Shown piece after piece: positions 10,041-20,237 of a stretch of DNA of 64,000 nucleotides (position 1 is its first letter; each line of letters starts with the position of its first letter). The stretch comes from Zizania palustris (taxonomy: Eukaryota; Streptophyta; Magnoliopsida; Poales; Poaceae). The notes below the pieces were generated by a model. That model saw nothing but the letters and a program-made list of their open reading frames with translations. It was not told the DNA's origin and searched no databases. The stretch covers positions 85,579,532 through 85,643,531 of the forward strand of contig JAAALK010000287.1 of NCBI GenBank assembly GCA_019279435.1, written 5' to 3'. A program made the position numbers and the translations under genes.

Positions 10041-12585
10041 TGGTGTCTTTTCAATCAGGACATCAGTTTGCTCTTTGAGTGGGCTATGAGGGCTGAAGGG
10101 TGTGAAAGGCACGTAGATGTCTTCGCATCTCTCCATGACGCTAGCGGCCAGCCAAAGAGGAGGATAGGGAAGGATGGAGTGGAAAAGGCCTTGGCCTTCG
10201 AAAGTGTGAACTTCCAGCTTCACAATGAGTTTGCGGACTCCTTCCCGGTGAGGGTGGTGAACGACCACTGGTATTTGAAGTGGGACCAGAAGTGGTTCTA
10301 CATCACTATCAGAGTGAACTCCCCCCTTCGGAGCACCAACACTCTTATCTCCTACCATCACCAAGCTCCAAGTTCTGATGCCGGAGCAGGTGATTGTCCT
10401 GGCCGAGCGTGTCGTGGGGGCTTCGACGCCAGATGAGCTGAGCCGGAGGCTTGCTTTGGTGGGTACTTGGGAGCACTACAACTGAGTATTTGTTTGGTTT
10501 GGCATTGATGAAGTTCTTGCCCTTCCGGAGCTCTTGGACCCTGTACCTTCGGGCACGGGATCGAAGCGGAAGAGGGAAGACGATGACGAATCCCGGGGCT
10601 TGCCGTCAAGATGCTCCAGTGTCCCTTCGGACTATGCAGAGCCCTCAAACTCCTTTGGTGGTTTTGGACACCGAATCCCCTAGCACGGAGGTGCAACTAC
10701 CTTCAAGCCCCGCACTCGAGGGGAGCCGGAGGAGGCTGTGGCTGCGGGTTCGAAGTCAAAGGCTTTGCCAACTCGGCCAACAAGCTAGGCGACACTATTT
10801 GTGACTTTAGACTTCCTGAACCTTTCTCCAATTATGGAGGAAGAGAAGGCATGCGTTGTCTTGGATTTTCTTTATGCCTTCGTTTTTGTAGCTTGTCTTG
10901 ACTTTTCTCTTTTAGATGTTGTAGGATCCTTGGAGTGAGGCCTGATGCTGTAGATTCGGAGGGGTCCTCCGGTAGCAGCAAAGGCAGTAGCAACAATAGC
11001 GACATCAGCAGTGAAGAGTCTAATGAGGACCCTTCGAGCGAAGGGGGCGATGGAGGAGCCGGCGATGAAACCACTCTTCTAGCCCCTTTGGGAGATGCGG
11101 TGGAGGTCACGGACCGGAGCCCTGCTCCGGAGGCGTCCACAATTCGGGTGCCCCTATTGAGGCCCTTCATCTAACCAGAGCTGCCTACTAGAGAAACAAT
11201 ATCTTGGTACCTTCGGGGTGGTGAAGGCATCACAAGAAGTGACATGGTAATGGAGCTACGCCGCAACCGTCACGAAGACCTCACCACAACGGCCGAAGAG
11301 GCCCTTCTCCAGGTAAGAGGGATCATGTAAATGGTTTCGCTAATTCCTTAACTTTTCTTCATTATGATCAACTTCTTCTACTTTTATCAGGCCTTTACTC
11401 TCATTCACGGAGCAGCCACCTTCGTGGACTGCTAGGAAGTCTTGGCTGCAGAGACGATTGAAAACCTTCGGCGCTAGGCTTTGGAGGCTGCTTACCTACA
11501 ACAACAGGCCAAAGAGGCTGTTTAGGCATCAAAGGCAAAAGTGGTCGAGGCACACGAGGCCATGGCAAAGATAGCTTCGGAGGCTGAGGGTGTTCAGCGA
11601 GCACTCCAATCTTCGGAAGGGGTCAACACAAGGCTTATGGCAGAGAACACCATGCTTCGTACCTCCAAGGAAGCTTTGGAGGCCAAAAGGACCGAAGTTA
11701 TTCGGGGAGTGGACAAAGCCACCCTCATTCTACCCGAAGTTTTGTGACACTTGGACTTCGGTGCTCAGGACCCGGTCGGTGACCGGCTTGGATTTCTTTA
11801 GACGACCACACTTATAGTGGAGGATACTTTGGTTGGCTTCGCACGGACCGCCGAGCGGGTGTCTAGCCATGGCGTGCTGCAGCTCCTTCATGAGGCAAGG
11901 TGCCTTCACATCAAGGCGGAAACCTCCGTCAAGTCGGTTGCCTTTGGAGGGCAGCGCCTGACTTCACCAGCTCCCGAAGTCATCAAGGCTTGGCGACGCC
12001 TTCATTAGCCTTGGAAGGCACAAGCTCGCAAAGCAGCTCTTGAACTCCAAAGGGTCGGCTGCTCGCGCCGAGCGGAGCAGCGAACCCCACCTTCGGAATC
12101 GACCCTTCCTCCTCCTCGGAAGGTTTAGATCTCTTTAGGCTTCACTCTATAATAGTTAGCCCTAGGCATGTCAGCAAACTTTTAGTTTATTAATATAATG
12201 TGGGGGTGTTTTTGTACTTGCCCAGGATCAGCCTTCGAATGTTGATGTTGAAGTGCTCGAGGATTTGGACATGCTTCGCCAACATTGGGTAGTTCTCGAA
12301 GTAGCTAGGTCCGAAGGCCCCCCTCGGTTCAATGTACCGCAGGGTCCTAGGGGCAAAGTCATACCCGAGGTAGCCCAAGAGCTACTAGACTCCATAAAGG
12401 TTGAGCCCCTTCGGAGCTCTTTGTCTTCTCTGACATGAGCATCTTCGATGTGGCTCCAGATAGCGAGGGGATCCTGGCTTCGAATGTGCCTTCGCAAGAC
12501 GGTAATGAAGTCTTGGATTTTTCCGCTTTTGATATGGAGCCGCCTGCGACTCGGACTTGGGATGATTTGCAACTATAGGATAAAA
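10040..12585 (+). pseudogene. Z: degenerate transposon protein, several exon-like pieces
   Basis: The plus strand carries consecutive open pieces separated by stops and intron-like gaps. 10068-10370 encodes a region with FADSFPVRVVNDHWYLKWDQ and KWFYI. It loosely resembles the plant 'putative gypsy type transposon' family (PF04195-like), recalled and not tested. After a frame change comes a basic KRKREDDD stretch near 10570. 10935-11170 encodes a Ser/Asp/Glu-rich acidic segment. An intron-like gap (CAG/GTAAGA to TTATCAG/GC) lies at about 11312-11391. 11540-11745 encodes an Ala/Glu-rich putative coiled coil. 12238-12420 encodes a block with EVLEDLDMLRQHWVV that recurs inverted at 14.3-14.6 kb. 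Stops are frequent. It is unusually rich in CTTCG. It may be an accessory ORF of a Tat-like element, but the function is unknown. Confidence 0.5.
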
Positions 12586-13110
12586 TGGTTTTTTCTTGTG
12601 TATTACATATAAATACTAGGCACCTCAAATGTAAAACGGTGGAGATAGATAATAGGAAAATCACTAAGAATTGGATGTAAGGTCGTTATCCCTTTTAGAG
12701 GCCCGAACCAATATAAATTCACCTTGCAATCAATAGCCCTTTGAGGATAAGTAAACATGTTAACATAACTTTTATGCTACAATAGTTGACGCCATTCATG
12801 GGGAGCCTAGTTCTAAATTAGCTTCTCTACCACCGCCTACATAATAAATCCCGAAGTATTCCTCCAAATATATTTGTGAAGTCCTATGCGGTCTCCACTG
12901 GTCTCACTCTAGCTATGGGCTTCACCGATGTTTCGAAGGCTACAATGTCTTCTCTTTAGCCTCAGCTACCCTAGAAGCTCATTTCTACTACCCAAGATCG
13001 AAGGTTGGCTCAAAGTAAGATAAATAAAGTTAACACGTGTAGGAGTATCCTCCACACTGACATGTGCTAACTTCGTATTCTATCAAAAGACCTCAAACAT
13101 TCCGTGTGTT

Positions 13111-13400
13111 CCGCTCTACTCTTATCGTTGCATAGTGCCTCCGGATCCGTAGCAATGAAAACAAGGACTTGGGGCATGCATTTCGAAGCGTCCTAAAAAA
13201 GGTCAAAGGTGACCAAAAATCTGGTGAGATTCAGTCCACCCTTATCATTGCATAGCGCCTCTAGGCTCGTAGCAATGAAAACAAGGAATCCGAGCATGCA
13301 TCTCGAAGTGTCCTAAAAAAGGTCAAATATGACAAAAAATCTGGTGAAATCGGCTCCACCCTTGTCGTTGCATAGCTCCTTTGGGCCCATAGCGTGCTTC
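13111..13400. repeat. 120-bp tandem repeat, about 2.4 copies
   Basis: The landmark TTATC(G/A)TTGCATAG occurs at 13122, 13242 and, diverged, 13362, an exact 120-bp period. Between landmarks GTAGCAATGAAAACAAGGA and the CCTAAAAAAGGTCAAA block are repeated. The third copy breaks off after ~40 bp and runs into the 30-bp array. Confidence 0.85.
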
Positions 13401-13410
13401 GCATCCGACA

Positions 13411-13730
13411 AAGTTTCAAAGCCTTGCTTCAAATCAAATAAATTTTGAAGCCTTTCTTCATTTGAAATAAATGTTGAAGCCTTGCTTCGCATTAAATAAA
13501 TATATGAAGCCTTGCTTCACACGTCAATAACTCTTGAACCCTTGCTTCACATTAAAAAAGTTTTGAAGCCTTGCTTCATTTCAAACAAATTTCGAAGCCT
13601 TGATTCGCTCATCAATCATGAATTCTGAAGCCTTGCTTCACTCATAAATCTCGAAGTTCTACTTCATCCATCAATGACCTCCAAAGCCTTGCTTCACCAT
13701 TAAATAATTCGTGAAGCCTGACTTCGCATA
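13411..13730. repeat. Array of ~30-bp GAAGCCTTGCTTC units (about 11 copies)
   Basis: The core GAAGCCTTGCTTC or a close variant recurs about every 26-33 bases: near 13416, 13447, 13475, 13506, 13535, 13565, 13594, 13627, 13653, 13682 and 13713. The linkers are AT-rich (CATTAAATAAA-like). Each core is a short palindrome (GAAG..CTTC). Spacing is slightly irregular. Confidence 0.85.
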
Positions 13731-14289
13731 TTTCCAAATTCACTCTTCATAAACGAAGAAGAGAATGGTAAAAGCAAGTGACAAGGATTCCCAATCAGAC
13801 ACTCAAAGCATCCATACAACAAAAAAACAAAAAAATTATCGAACATTCGAAGCCATAATACCAGCACATGCCAGCACATACTCAACGCACTTGATTTTGA
13901 GTCGCATTATTACACACATTAGCTTTGAAGCCCATCGGCACCACGTGCAATGGGGGACCAACAACTATACGTATGAAATATGATTCATTTATACTCATGC
14001 AAAATATGCTTCGTTTGTACTCGTGAGAGTCATTCATCACCTTTATTAGTGATCGTGACGAAGTATAAAGAACACGTACGAAGTCTAAATAAAAAGGAAT
14101 TTCATTACCATAAGGTATAGTTGTGAAGTGCACAATCACTCTTTGAATACAAAAGTTATGAAAAAGAAGTACTGAAGTATAACAACTAGTGCGTCCACGT
14201 TGTCGATAAATCGGACCCCCGCTTCTTGTAACTCTTCTTGCGATGAGGCTCCTGGCTCAAACCATCCGTGCTTTGAGGCCTAGAGCGCC

Positions 14290-14642
14290 ATTCTTTCCTC
14301 TTGTGGACTGGCCCAAGTCAGAGTCAGAAGTGGCTATGAATCAAAAGCAGTGAAATCCAAGGGTTCGTCGTCATCCCTAGCAGGCACGCTGGGAGGCTAG
14401 ACTCCTTTTTCTTTAGGGACTACTTCGAACTGCGTAAGTAAGGTGAAGATTAAGTGTTGCGAAGGAGCTTGGCCTTTAGGGAGGCTAATAATTCTTGGGT
14501 CACTTCGGGTATGACCTCGTCCATGGGGCAACGTGGTATTTTGAACCAATGTTGGCATTCAGACATAGATGTTATGAACACTACCCACTGTTGGCGAAGT
14601 GCCTCTGAGGCTTCTAGTACTTCGATGTCTGTATTAGCACAT
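14290..14642 (-). pseudogene. Z': inverted second copy of the Z C-terminal block
   Basis: The minus strand encodes DIEVLEASEALRQQWVV and VIPEVTQELLASLKAKLLR. This corresponds to the plus-strand block at 12238-12420. The similarity continues downstream through a shared CTTGGATTT..GCTTTTGAT stretch. It ends against the gag start of element D at about 14650. The two copies are diverged and in opposite orientation. Confidence 0.7.
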
Positions 14643-14654
14643 GAAGCTTGAGCC

Positions 14655-16853
14655 ATGCCAACTAATGCGAACTCAATAGATGGAAATCCTATTGAGGGAA
14701 TGCCAAACCAGGGAACAATAGGTCCCCAAGGAGCAGGATTGCCACCAACAGCAAATCCTCCTACTCTAGCGGAGGCGATGACTACATAGAACCAATTGAT
14801 CATTGTGCTTCTCTCTTAGATGGAACAACAGCAAACACAGATTCAGCAGCCGCAAGTGCAACTCCAGCAATTCTAGCAACAAGCACAAGTGGGCCATAAC
14901 AAGAGAAACCAACCTGCACCAGCCCCCACTTCTCAACTGTCAAAATTTCATCGTGATAGACCACCCTCGTTCTCTAGCACCACCAACCCAATGGAAGCAG
15001 GAGATTGGCTCCATAACATTACAAAGAAACTATACCTTCCGCCCTGTATTGACCATGAGTGTGTGGCTTTCACCGCTCATCAACTGCTTGGGCCAACCGC
15101 AGAATGGTGGGATAATTTAAGGAAGCTCAACCAGTGAACCATGGGGTTACTTGGGCTGAGTTTACTGTCGCTTTTAGAGCCTCCCATGTTCCCACTGGTA
15201 TTGTAGCCTTGAAGATGTAGGAGTTCAGAGAGTTACAATAATGAAGAGAAACTGTAACCGGGTATTTGCACTAGTTTAATCATCTTGCTCGTTACATAGC
15301 TGAGGATGTTCACACTAATGCAGAAAAGCAATAAAAGTTCTCGAGAGGACTTAAATACAAATTGTCCATCCAACTCATCGCTGTAGATTATGCTGATTTT
15401 CAGAAGTTGGTGAACAAGGCTCATCAGGAGTCTGAACAGAACAAGATTGAGCATAAGAAAAGAAATATGATAGCCTTTCATTTTCAAAACCAACAAGGGA
15501 ATAATCAGAGGCCCCATATTATGCCTGCACCGCAAGCTTAGAATTTCAAGCTCGTCCGGTGTTCAAGCCTCCAACAGATGTCACACCCACTGTCGGAGTT
15601 CCTCGTACAACTCCCCAACTAAATCAGGTGCCAGCTCAGAAAACTAAAGTGTTGAAGGACAAGAAATCCAAACCAATGGTTTGTTTCAATTGTCAGAAGG
15701 AGAGACACTACTCCAGCAGATGTCCTTTTCCCAAGCGTGTACAAGGTCCAGCACCAAACTAGGTGATCCCGCCTGTGTGAACCTTGTCACCGTTCGAGGA
15801 AGCACAAGGAGCACCAGAAGTTGTTCTAGGTATGTTTCCTGTTAACTCAATACCCACAGTTGTTTTATTTGATTCAGAAGTAACATATTCTTTTATATCT
15901 GCCACATTTGTGAAAGAACATGATTTAAAAACTGTTGAAAGAGAAAAACCTATGTTAATAATCACTCCGGACAAGCAAACCTTAGCTAACCTATATAGCG
16001 CAAGAGTGCAAATAGAAATCCAAGGGGTTACATTATGGGTTGATCCTATACTCTTAGAATGTAAGGGATTAGATGTCATCCTAGGTATGAATTGGTTGGT
16101 AAAGTATAAAGGAATGATAGATTGTGCCAACAAGATGGTCACTTTGATGAGTGAATATGGAGCATTAGTTAATTTCCAGATGGCCACTAGAGGAATCGAG
16201 AATCCTATGGTTAATTAGCTAACATTGGAATTTGTGCATATCATCCGAGGCTATCCATATGTTTTTTGGGAAGATTTGCCAGGCATGCCGCCAAAAAGAG
16301 ACATTGAGTTCGGATTTGATTTAGTGCATGGAACATACCCTATCTATAAACTTCCTTACAGAATGACCGGTAATGAGTTAGCAGAAGTAAAGTGTCAAAT
16401 AGAAGATCTTGAGCAAAAGGGGTGCATTCAACCCAGTACATCGCATTGGGGTGCGCCCATCATTTTTGTGGAAAAGAAGGACATGAGCAAGAGGATGTGT
16501 GTTGATTATCGAGCCTTAAATGTAGTCACTATCAAGAATAAGTATCCTTTGCCAAGGATTGATGATTTGTTTGACCAGCTTAAATGAGCATTCATGTTCT
16601 CTAAGATCGATCTCCGGTCAGGTTATCACCAAATCAGGATAAGGGAAGAGGATACTGTCATGTCATTTGGTCACACCACTGCACCGGCGTTTTTCATGAA
16701 CATGATGAACAAGGTTTTTATGGAATTTTTGGACAAGATCATCGTGGTATTCATAGATGATTTCCTAATCTATTCCAAGACAAGTGAAGAGCATGAAGCG
16801 CATTCTCATGTAACCTTGGGAAAGTTAAGAGAGCACCAACTGTATGGAAAATA
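14655..16853 (+). pseudogene. Element D, 5' part: Tekay-like gag, protease and RT
   Basis: This is homologous to the gag-pol of element H (59051). The start ATG at 14655 is followed by a Pro/Gln-rich N-terminus and the TNPMEAGDWL capsid block near 15000. The zinc knuckle (CFNCQKERHYSSRC) is near 15690. The protease region (VLFDSEVTYSFIS) is near 15870; its DSG-type site reads DSE. RT begins around 16260 and includes FIDDFLIYSK at ~16750. Damage includes several in-frame stops (after 14780, 14820 and 15135, at 15540, 15760 and 16585) and an in-frame loss of ~17 codons in the RT fingers near 16650. There is no 5' LTR or PBS upstream; the copy is cut at ~14650. The gene continues at 40950, interrupted by K3. 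Confidence 0.9.
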
Positions 16854-16858
16854 CAAGA
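16854..16858. repeat. Target-site duplication CAAGA, left copy (K3)
   Basis: CAAGA precedes the TG of K3 and is repeated exactly at 40945-40949 after the terminal CACA. Removing K3 and one copy restores the continuity of element D's RT frame at the homologous position of elements E and H. Confidence 0.92.
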
Positions 16859-16861
16859 TGT

Positions 16862-16879
16862 GAAACCAAGGGTGGTTTC
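16862..16879 (+). repeat. Terminal hairpin of K3
   Basis: GAAACCA and TGGTTTC form perfect 7-bp arms around an AGGG loop, 3 nt from the LTR start. K1 has the same hairpin (first pair changed) at 5489-5506. Confidence 0.75.
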
Positions 16880-16958
16880 TGTCTGGATGATGAGTGATTG
16901 ATAAGGATGAGCAGTTGAGCGATTGGTTGAGTGTTGGGTTGACTGCATCGAAGGGTTT

Positions 16959-19900
16959 TGTCACGCCCCGATTTTACCAAAATCAGAACCTTATTGAATT
17001 TACATAGAAAAACAATAATAATAAGATGTCCATCATGTGACAACATACATACGGTCAATCATTCGTGGTTCACAGACCACATTATTACATAAGTATAAAA
17101 TTTAGAAAGAAACTATGAAAATAAAACTACACGACGAACATCTTCTTCAGGATTGTTTTCTTGACTGGGTCGCTACTCCACACCATCCTCCTCGTAGTAC
17201 ACAGTCTCTGACGTGTTTGTCCAACGGGTATGAGTACAAAAGTACTCAACAAGCCACCGAGAATGTAATAATAATGCAGGGTAATAACAACGGAATGATA
17301 ATGGCATAAAGTGTAGAAAAGTATGTTTTTTCAGTTGCAACATTTAGTGTAGTCAAATTTAATCGTACATAATAATAAACATGAACAATGTAACATCATC
17401 TAACTCGAGGAGTATGTTTTCCCTCCTCACTCAACAGTCCTTACATGCCAAATCATCACGCAACATTCATAAACATAAACTAACTGTGAGTAGTCACGCA
17501 ACAAACCCTTGACCGTGGGCTCGGCTTTTCGAAAAGATTTAAACTCTGAGCATAGGTGTACCACTATACCCACAAGGCACACACTCATCCCACACACCAA
17601 AGTGTAATAAGATGACCCATACCACGGGAACTCATGCCAAAACCTCAGTATGAAATGTTCCAAGCCGATAACACCCGCTCTAGGTTTCGCCGGTGCTCCC
17701 GGCCACTCCAGGCTAACATCGCACCCCCTTTTGCGCCACGTCAGTACAAGCCACCCGTAGGTGCTGCTTGACCCATCTCCATGTGGTGCATCGAGTTGGA
17801 ACACTGCATACCTTAGTTAGGACTTACCCACTAGACCGGTCCTTATAGTGCCCCGGGTGCTACCTACCAATGCCCTAGCCTACACCCGGAACCCACCATG
17901 CTTACGCACTTGACCAAAACTCCATAACCAATAGAATTCCAGGGATGAGAGAATAACGGGGATCATATAATAGAATCCAAATCTCTACGACTCGTTTTTA
18001 ACCTATAGCGGTTGTGTCAATACATTGGACACTATCTAATAGTACTAATAATATGGTGACAAGGAGTTTACGCTCAATAGCATGGCTTGGGTTTGCACTT
18101 CAAGGTCGGGGATCTATATAAATATAATGTAAGGTTTTCAATTTGACTAATGGATGTATAACCTATGAGTTTTAGCGATACTTTAAGAAATCTAGGTTCA
18201 ATATGCTCAAAATTTAGTTTGGTGACTTGCCTTGCTCAGCGAAGGGTGACGGAGGAACCTTGGGGTAATACTCTGGTTCTTCGACGGCGTCGTAGTCTTC
18301 TCGATACGAATGAAATAAGCATTACATTCAATTAAACAATTCAAAACCACACAATAAACATATAGGTTTTGATTGGGTTAAATTAAGGGAAATCAAGTTA
18401 TTAATATTATGAAATCATTATCTAAATTTTTAAGGTAAATTTTGATGGAGTTAAGAATTTTCTAAAAGGAAATAAAAATGTACCATAATGTACTTTAAAC
18501 TTCCTATTAATAATTAATAAAAAGTTCTGAACAAACCAACTGTTTTTATTGCATAAACACGAAGAGAATAAAAATATAAATTTTCAGAAATTGAAATGGT
18601 CAAATTTGGAGCTAAAATGAGCAAGATATGAATTTTTGAAGTTAAAAACAATTTCTGTAATTTATTTTAAACTGAAAACAGTCGCTGGTCCACGGTGAGC
18701 CGAACCCACCGTGAACCAGCGCACTGTGCGTGTGCGCCGAATCGCGGACCACCGTTGGATCATGATCGGGTGGCTGCGGGTGACGCAGGGGTGTTAAATG
18801 GACGTGGACGGCCAGGATTAAAATGTCGAAGCGGTACGCGATGGAGGGTTCAGATTAACCATAGGTTTTTAAAAGTAATGGACAACCCAGATTAAAACAT
18901 ACCGGTTCGTGGAGATTTGGTGGCTTAGATTGAACCGGGCAAATGATTTAATCTTCACCGTCCGATCTCGATCACACAGCCACGGTGGAATCCGACATGG
19001 CATGGGTACTCTACCCATGTCGGTCGTCTTCCCTGGCGATGGCGACGGTTTAGCGGCGACGGCAATGGCTGATGGCTGGACCTAATGGCTAAAACGGAAT
19101 CAGGATAATGTGGCCATCAAGATGGTACCGGTGGCTGGGCTCGGGGTCGTCGGAGCGTGGCCGACGTCGAGCGGGGGCAGCGAAGGTGCTCGGGTTCTCG
19201 TCGGCGGTGGGGTTCTGGTGGTCTTCAGCGGTGATGGAGGGGTGGACGGGGTCGGGGTGCGTCGGTGGTCACGACGGTGTAGTCGACGAGGAGGGAGGAG
19301 ACCTCCGGTGATGGCGAGCGGTGGCTGGAGTTCGGGCAACGGTGTAATGTTAAAAACGGGGTGGCGAGCGTTTAGTTTGGTCTATGAGCAGTAGGGCGTG
19401 TGGGCCGAACGCGGTGGTGTCTGGTGTCCTTTATAGTGGTGTCGGGAGGTAAAAATGGTAGGTGAATGTATGGAAAGCCGAAGGCGGGTTTCCAAACTCT
19501 GGCGAGGTGTTTCCTTGCATGCGCGTGATGATCTTGGGCCATAACGCATCAGGTAAATGGGGGAAAGGGAGCCGAGGATCACGAGGCGCATTAATACGGT
19601 GTCAATTCGGTGGATGGGGGCTGGCGGCGAGGGGATCATAGAGCTAAGGTTTCGGGCCGACAAGGCTTGGGGGCGGTGCGAGGAGGAAGATGGAACTGAC
19701 AGTGAGGGCCCACTGTCAGTGGGTGTGTGAGGGCGCAGGCGAGGCAACAGTCGTGCCTGACGGGTGGGGTCGGGCTCGGCCAGGAGGGGAGGGGTTGGCG
19801 CCGATTGGTGGGACCGGGGCTTCGGGCGCACGTGCGGAGAGAGGGGTCGCTGATGAGCGGGGCCCGCTTGGCAGAGAGGGGCGCGGGGTGGAGTGGGCTA

Positions 19901-20212
19901 GGCCGGCCTAAGAAGGGAGAAAGGGGGAGAGGGGCCCGTTACTGTTTGAATTTATTTTGAATAAAAATAATTACTGAAATTGATTTAAAATATTTGGGTT
20001 ACTTCCAAGGGTGATAAAAATTTGTAAAAATTCCCCAAAATAGGTCTTGGTCTTGGGATCTTATAGAAATTTTCTTAAGCTCTGGTTTGGACTTTTTCCC
20101 TAGGTTTTAGTTTATTTGGGCATTTTTAGCCTTATTGGAAATTCAAAAATAATCCTTTTCAAAAATATAAATAAAATGTATTTTTATTGTTTTGGAAATT
20201 TGGGGTGTTACA
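16959..20212 (-). repeat. 3' LTR of element C (3254 bp)
   Basis: On the minus strand it starts TGTAACACCCCAAATTTCC (20212) and ends GGGGCGTGACA (16959). It matches 25793-26259 and 34919-37595 over its length. A GC-rich, CpG-rich zone (about 19040-19930) is the likely promoter region, with a TATAAAG-like site near 19430 on the minus strand. A conserved hairpin lies at 18685-18719. The open frames at 19100-19830 are not conserved as proteins between LTR copies and are not called. Confidence 0.93.
18685..18719 (-). repeat. Conserved hairpin in LTR of C
   Basis: Arms of 13 bases (plus strand CTGGTCCACGGTG and CACCGTGAACCAG) flank a 9-nt loop. In the element's sense RNA the single imperfect pair is a G-U wobble. 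Equivalents are at 36067-36097 (other LTR), 49321-49351 (E) and 56113-56143 (H). Confidence 0.75.
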
Positions 20213-20226
20213 AACCTATCCCCCTT
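20213..20226 (-). promoter_or_regulatory. Polypurine tract of element C
   Basis: On the minus strand TAAGGGGGATAGG(TT) lies directly before the 3' LTR start, the site of plus-strand DNA priming. E has the matching tract at 47835-47846. Confidence 0.85.
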
Positions 20227-20237
20227 ACAGAGAATCT

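Larger units (their letters stand above)
12586..14289. other. Noncoding debris with two tandem arrays
   Basis: I see no gene here. The segment lies between inverted copies of the Z block and holds a 120-bp tandem repeat and an array of ~30-bp GAAGC..GCTTC units, listed separately. The remainder is AT-rich, with scattered GAAGC/GCTTC words on both strands. Confidence 0.5.

Noticed and set aside
13411..13730. CRISPR-like regular repeats
   Set aside because: Units are degenerate, linkers are short AT-rich variants rather than unique spacers, there is no cas gene, and the context is a plant retrotransposon nest.
19100..19831. Proline- and glycine-rich frames in the C LTR
   Set aside because: Frames shift between the two LTR copies of the same element (compare 36480-37335). 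This is GC-rich promoter DNA.
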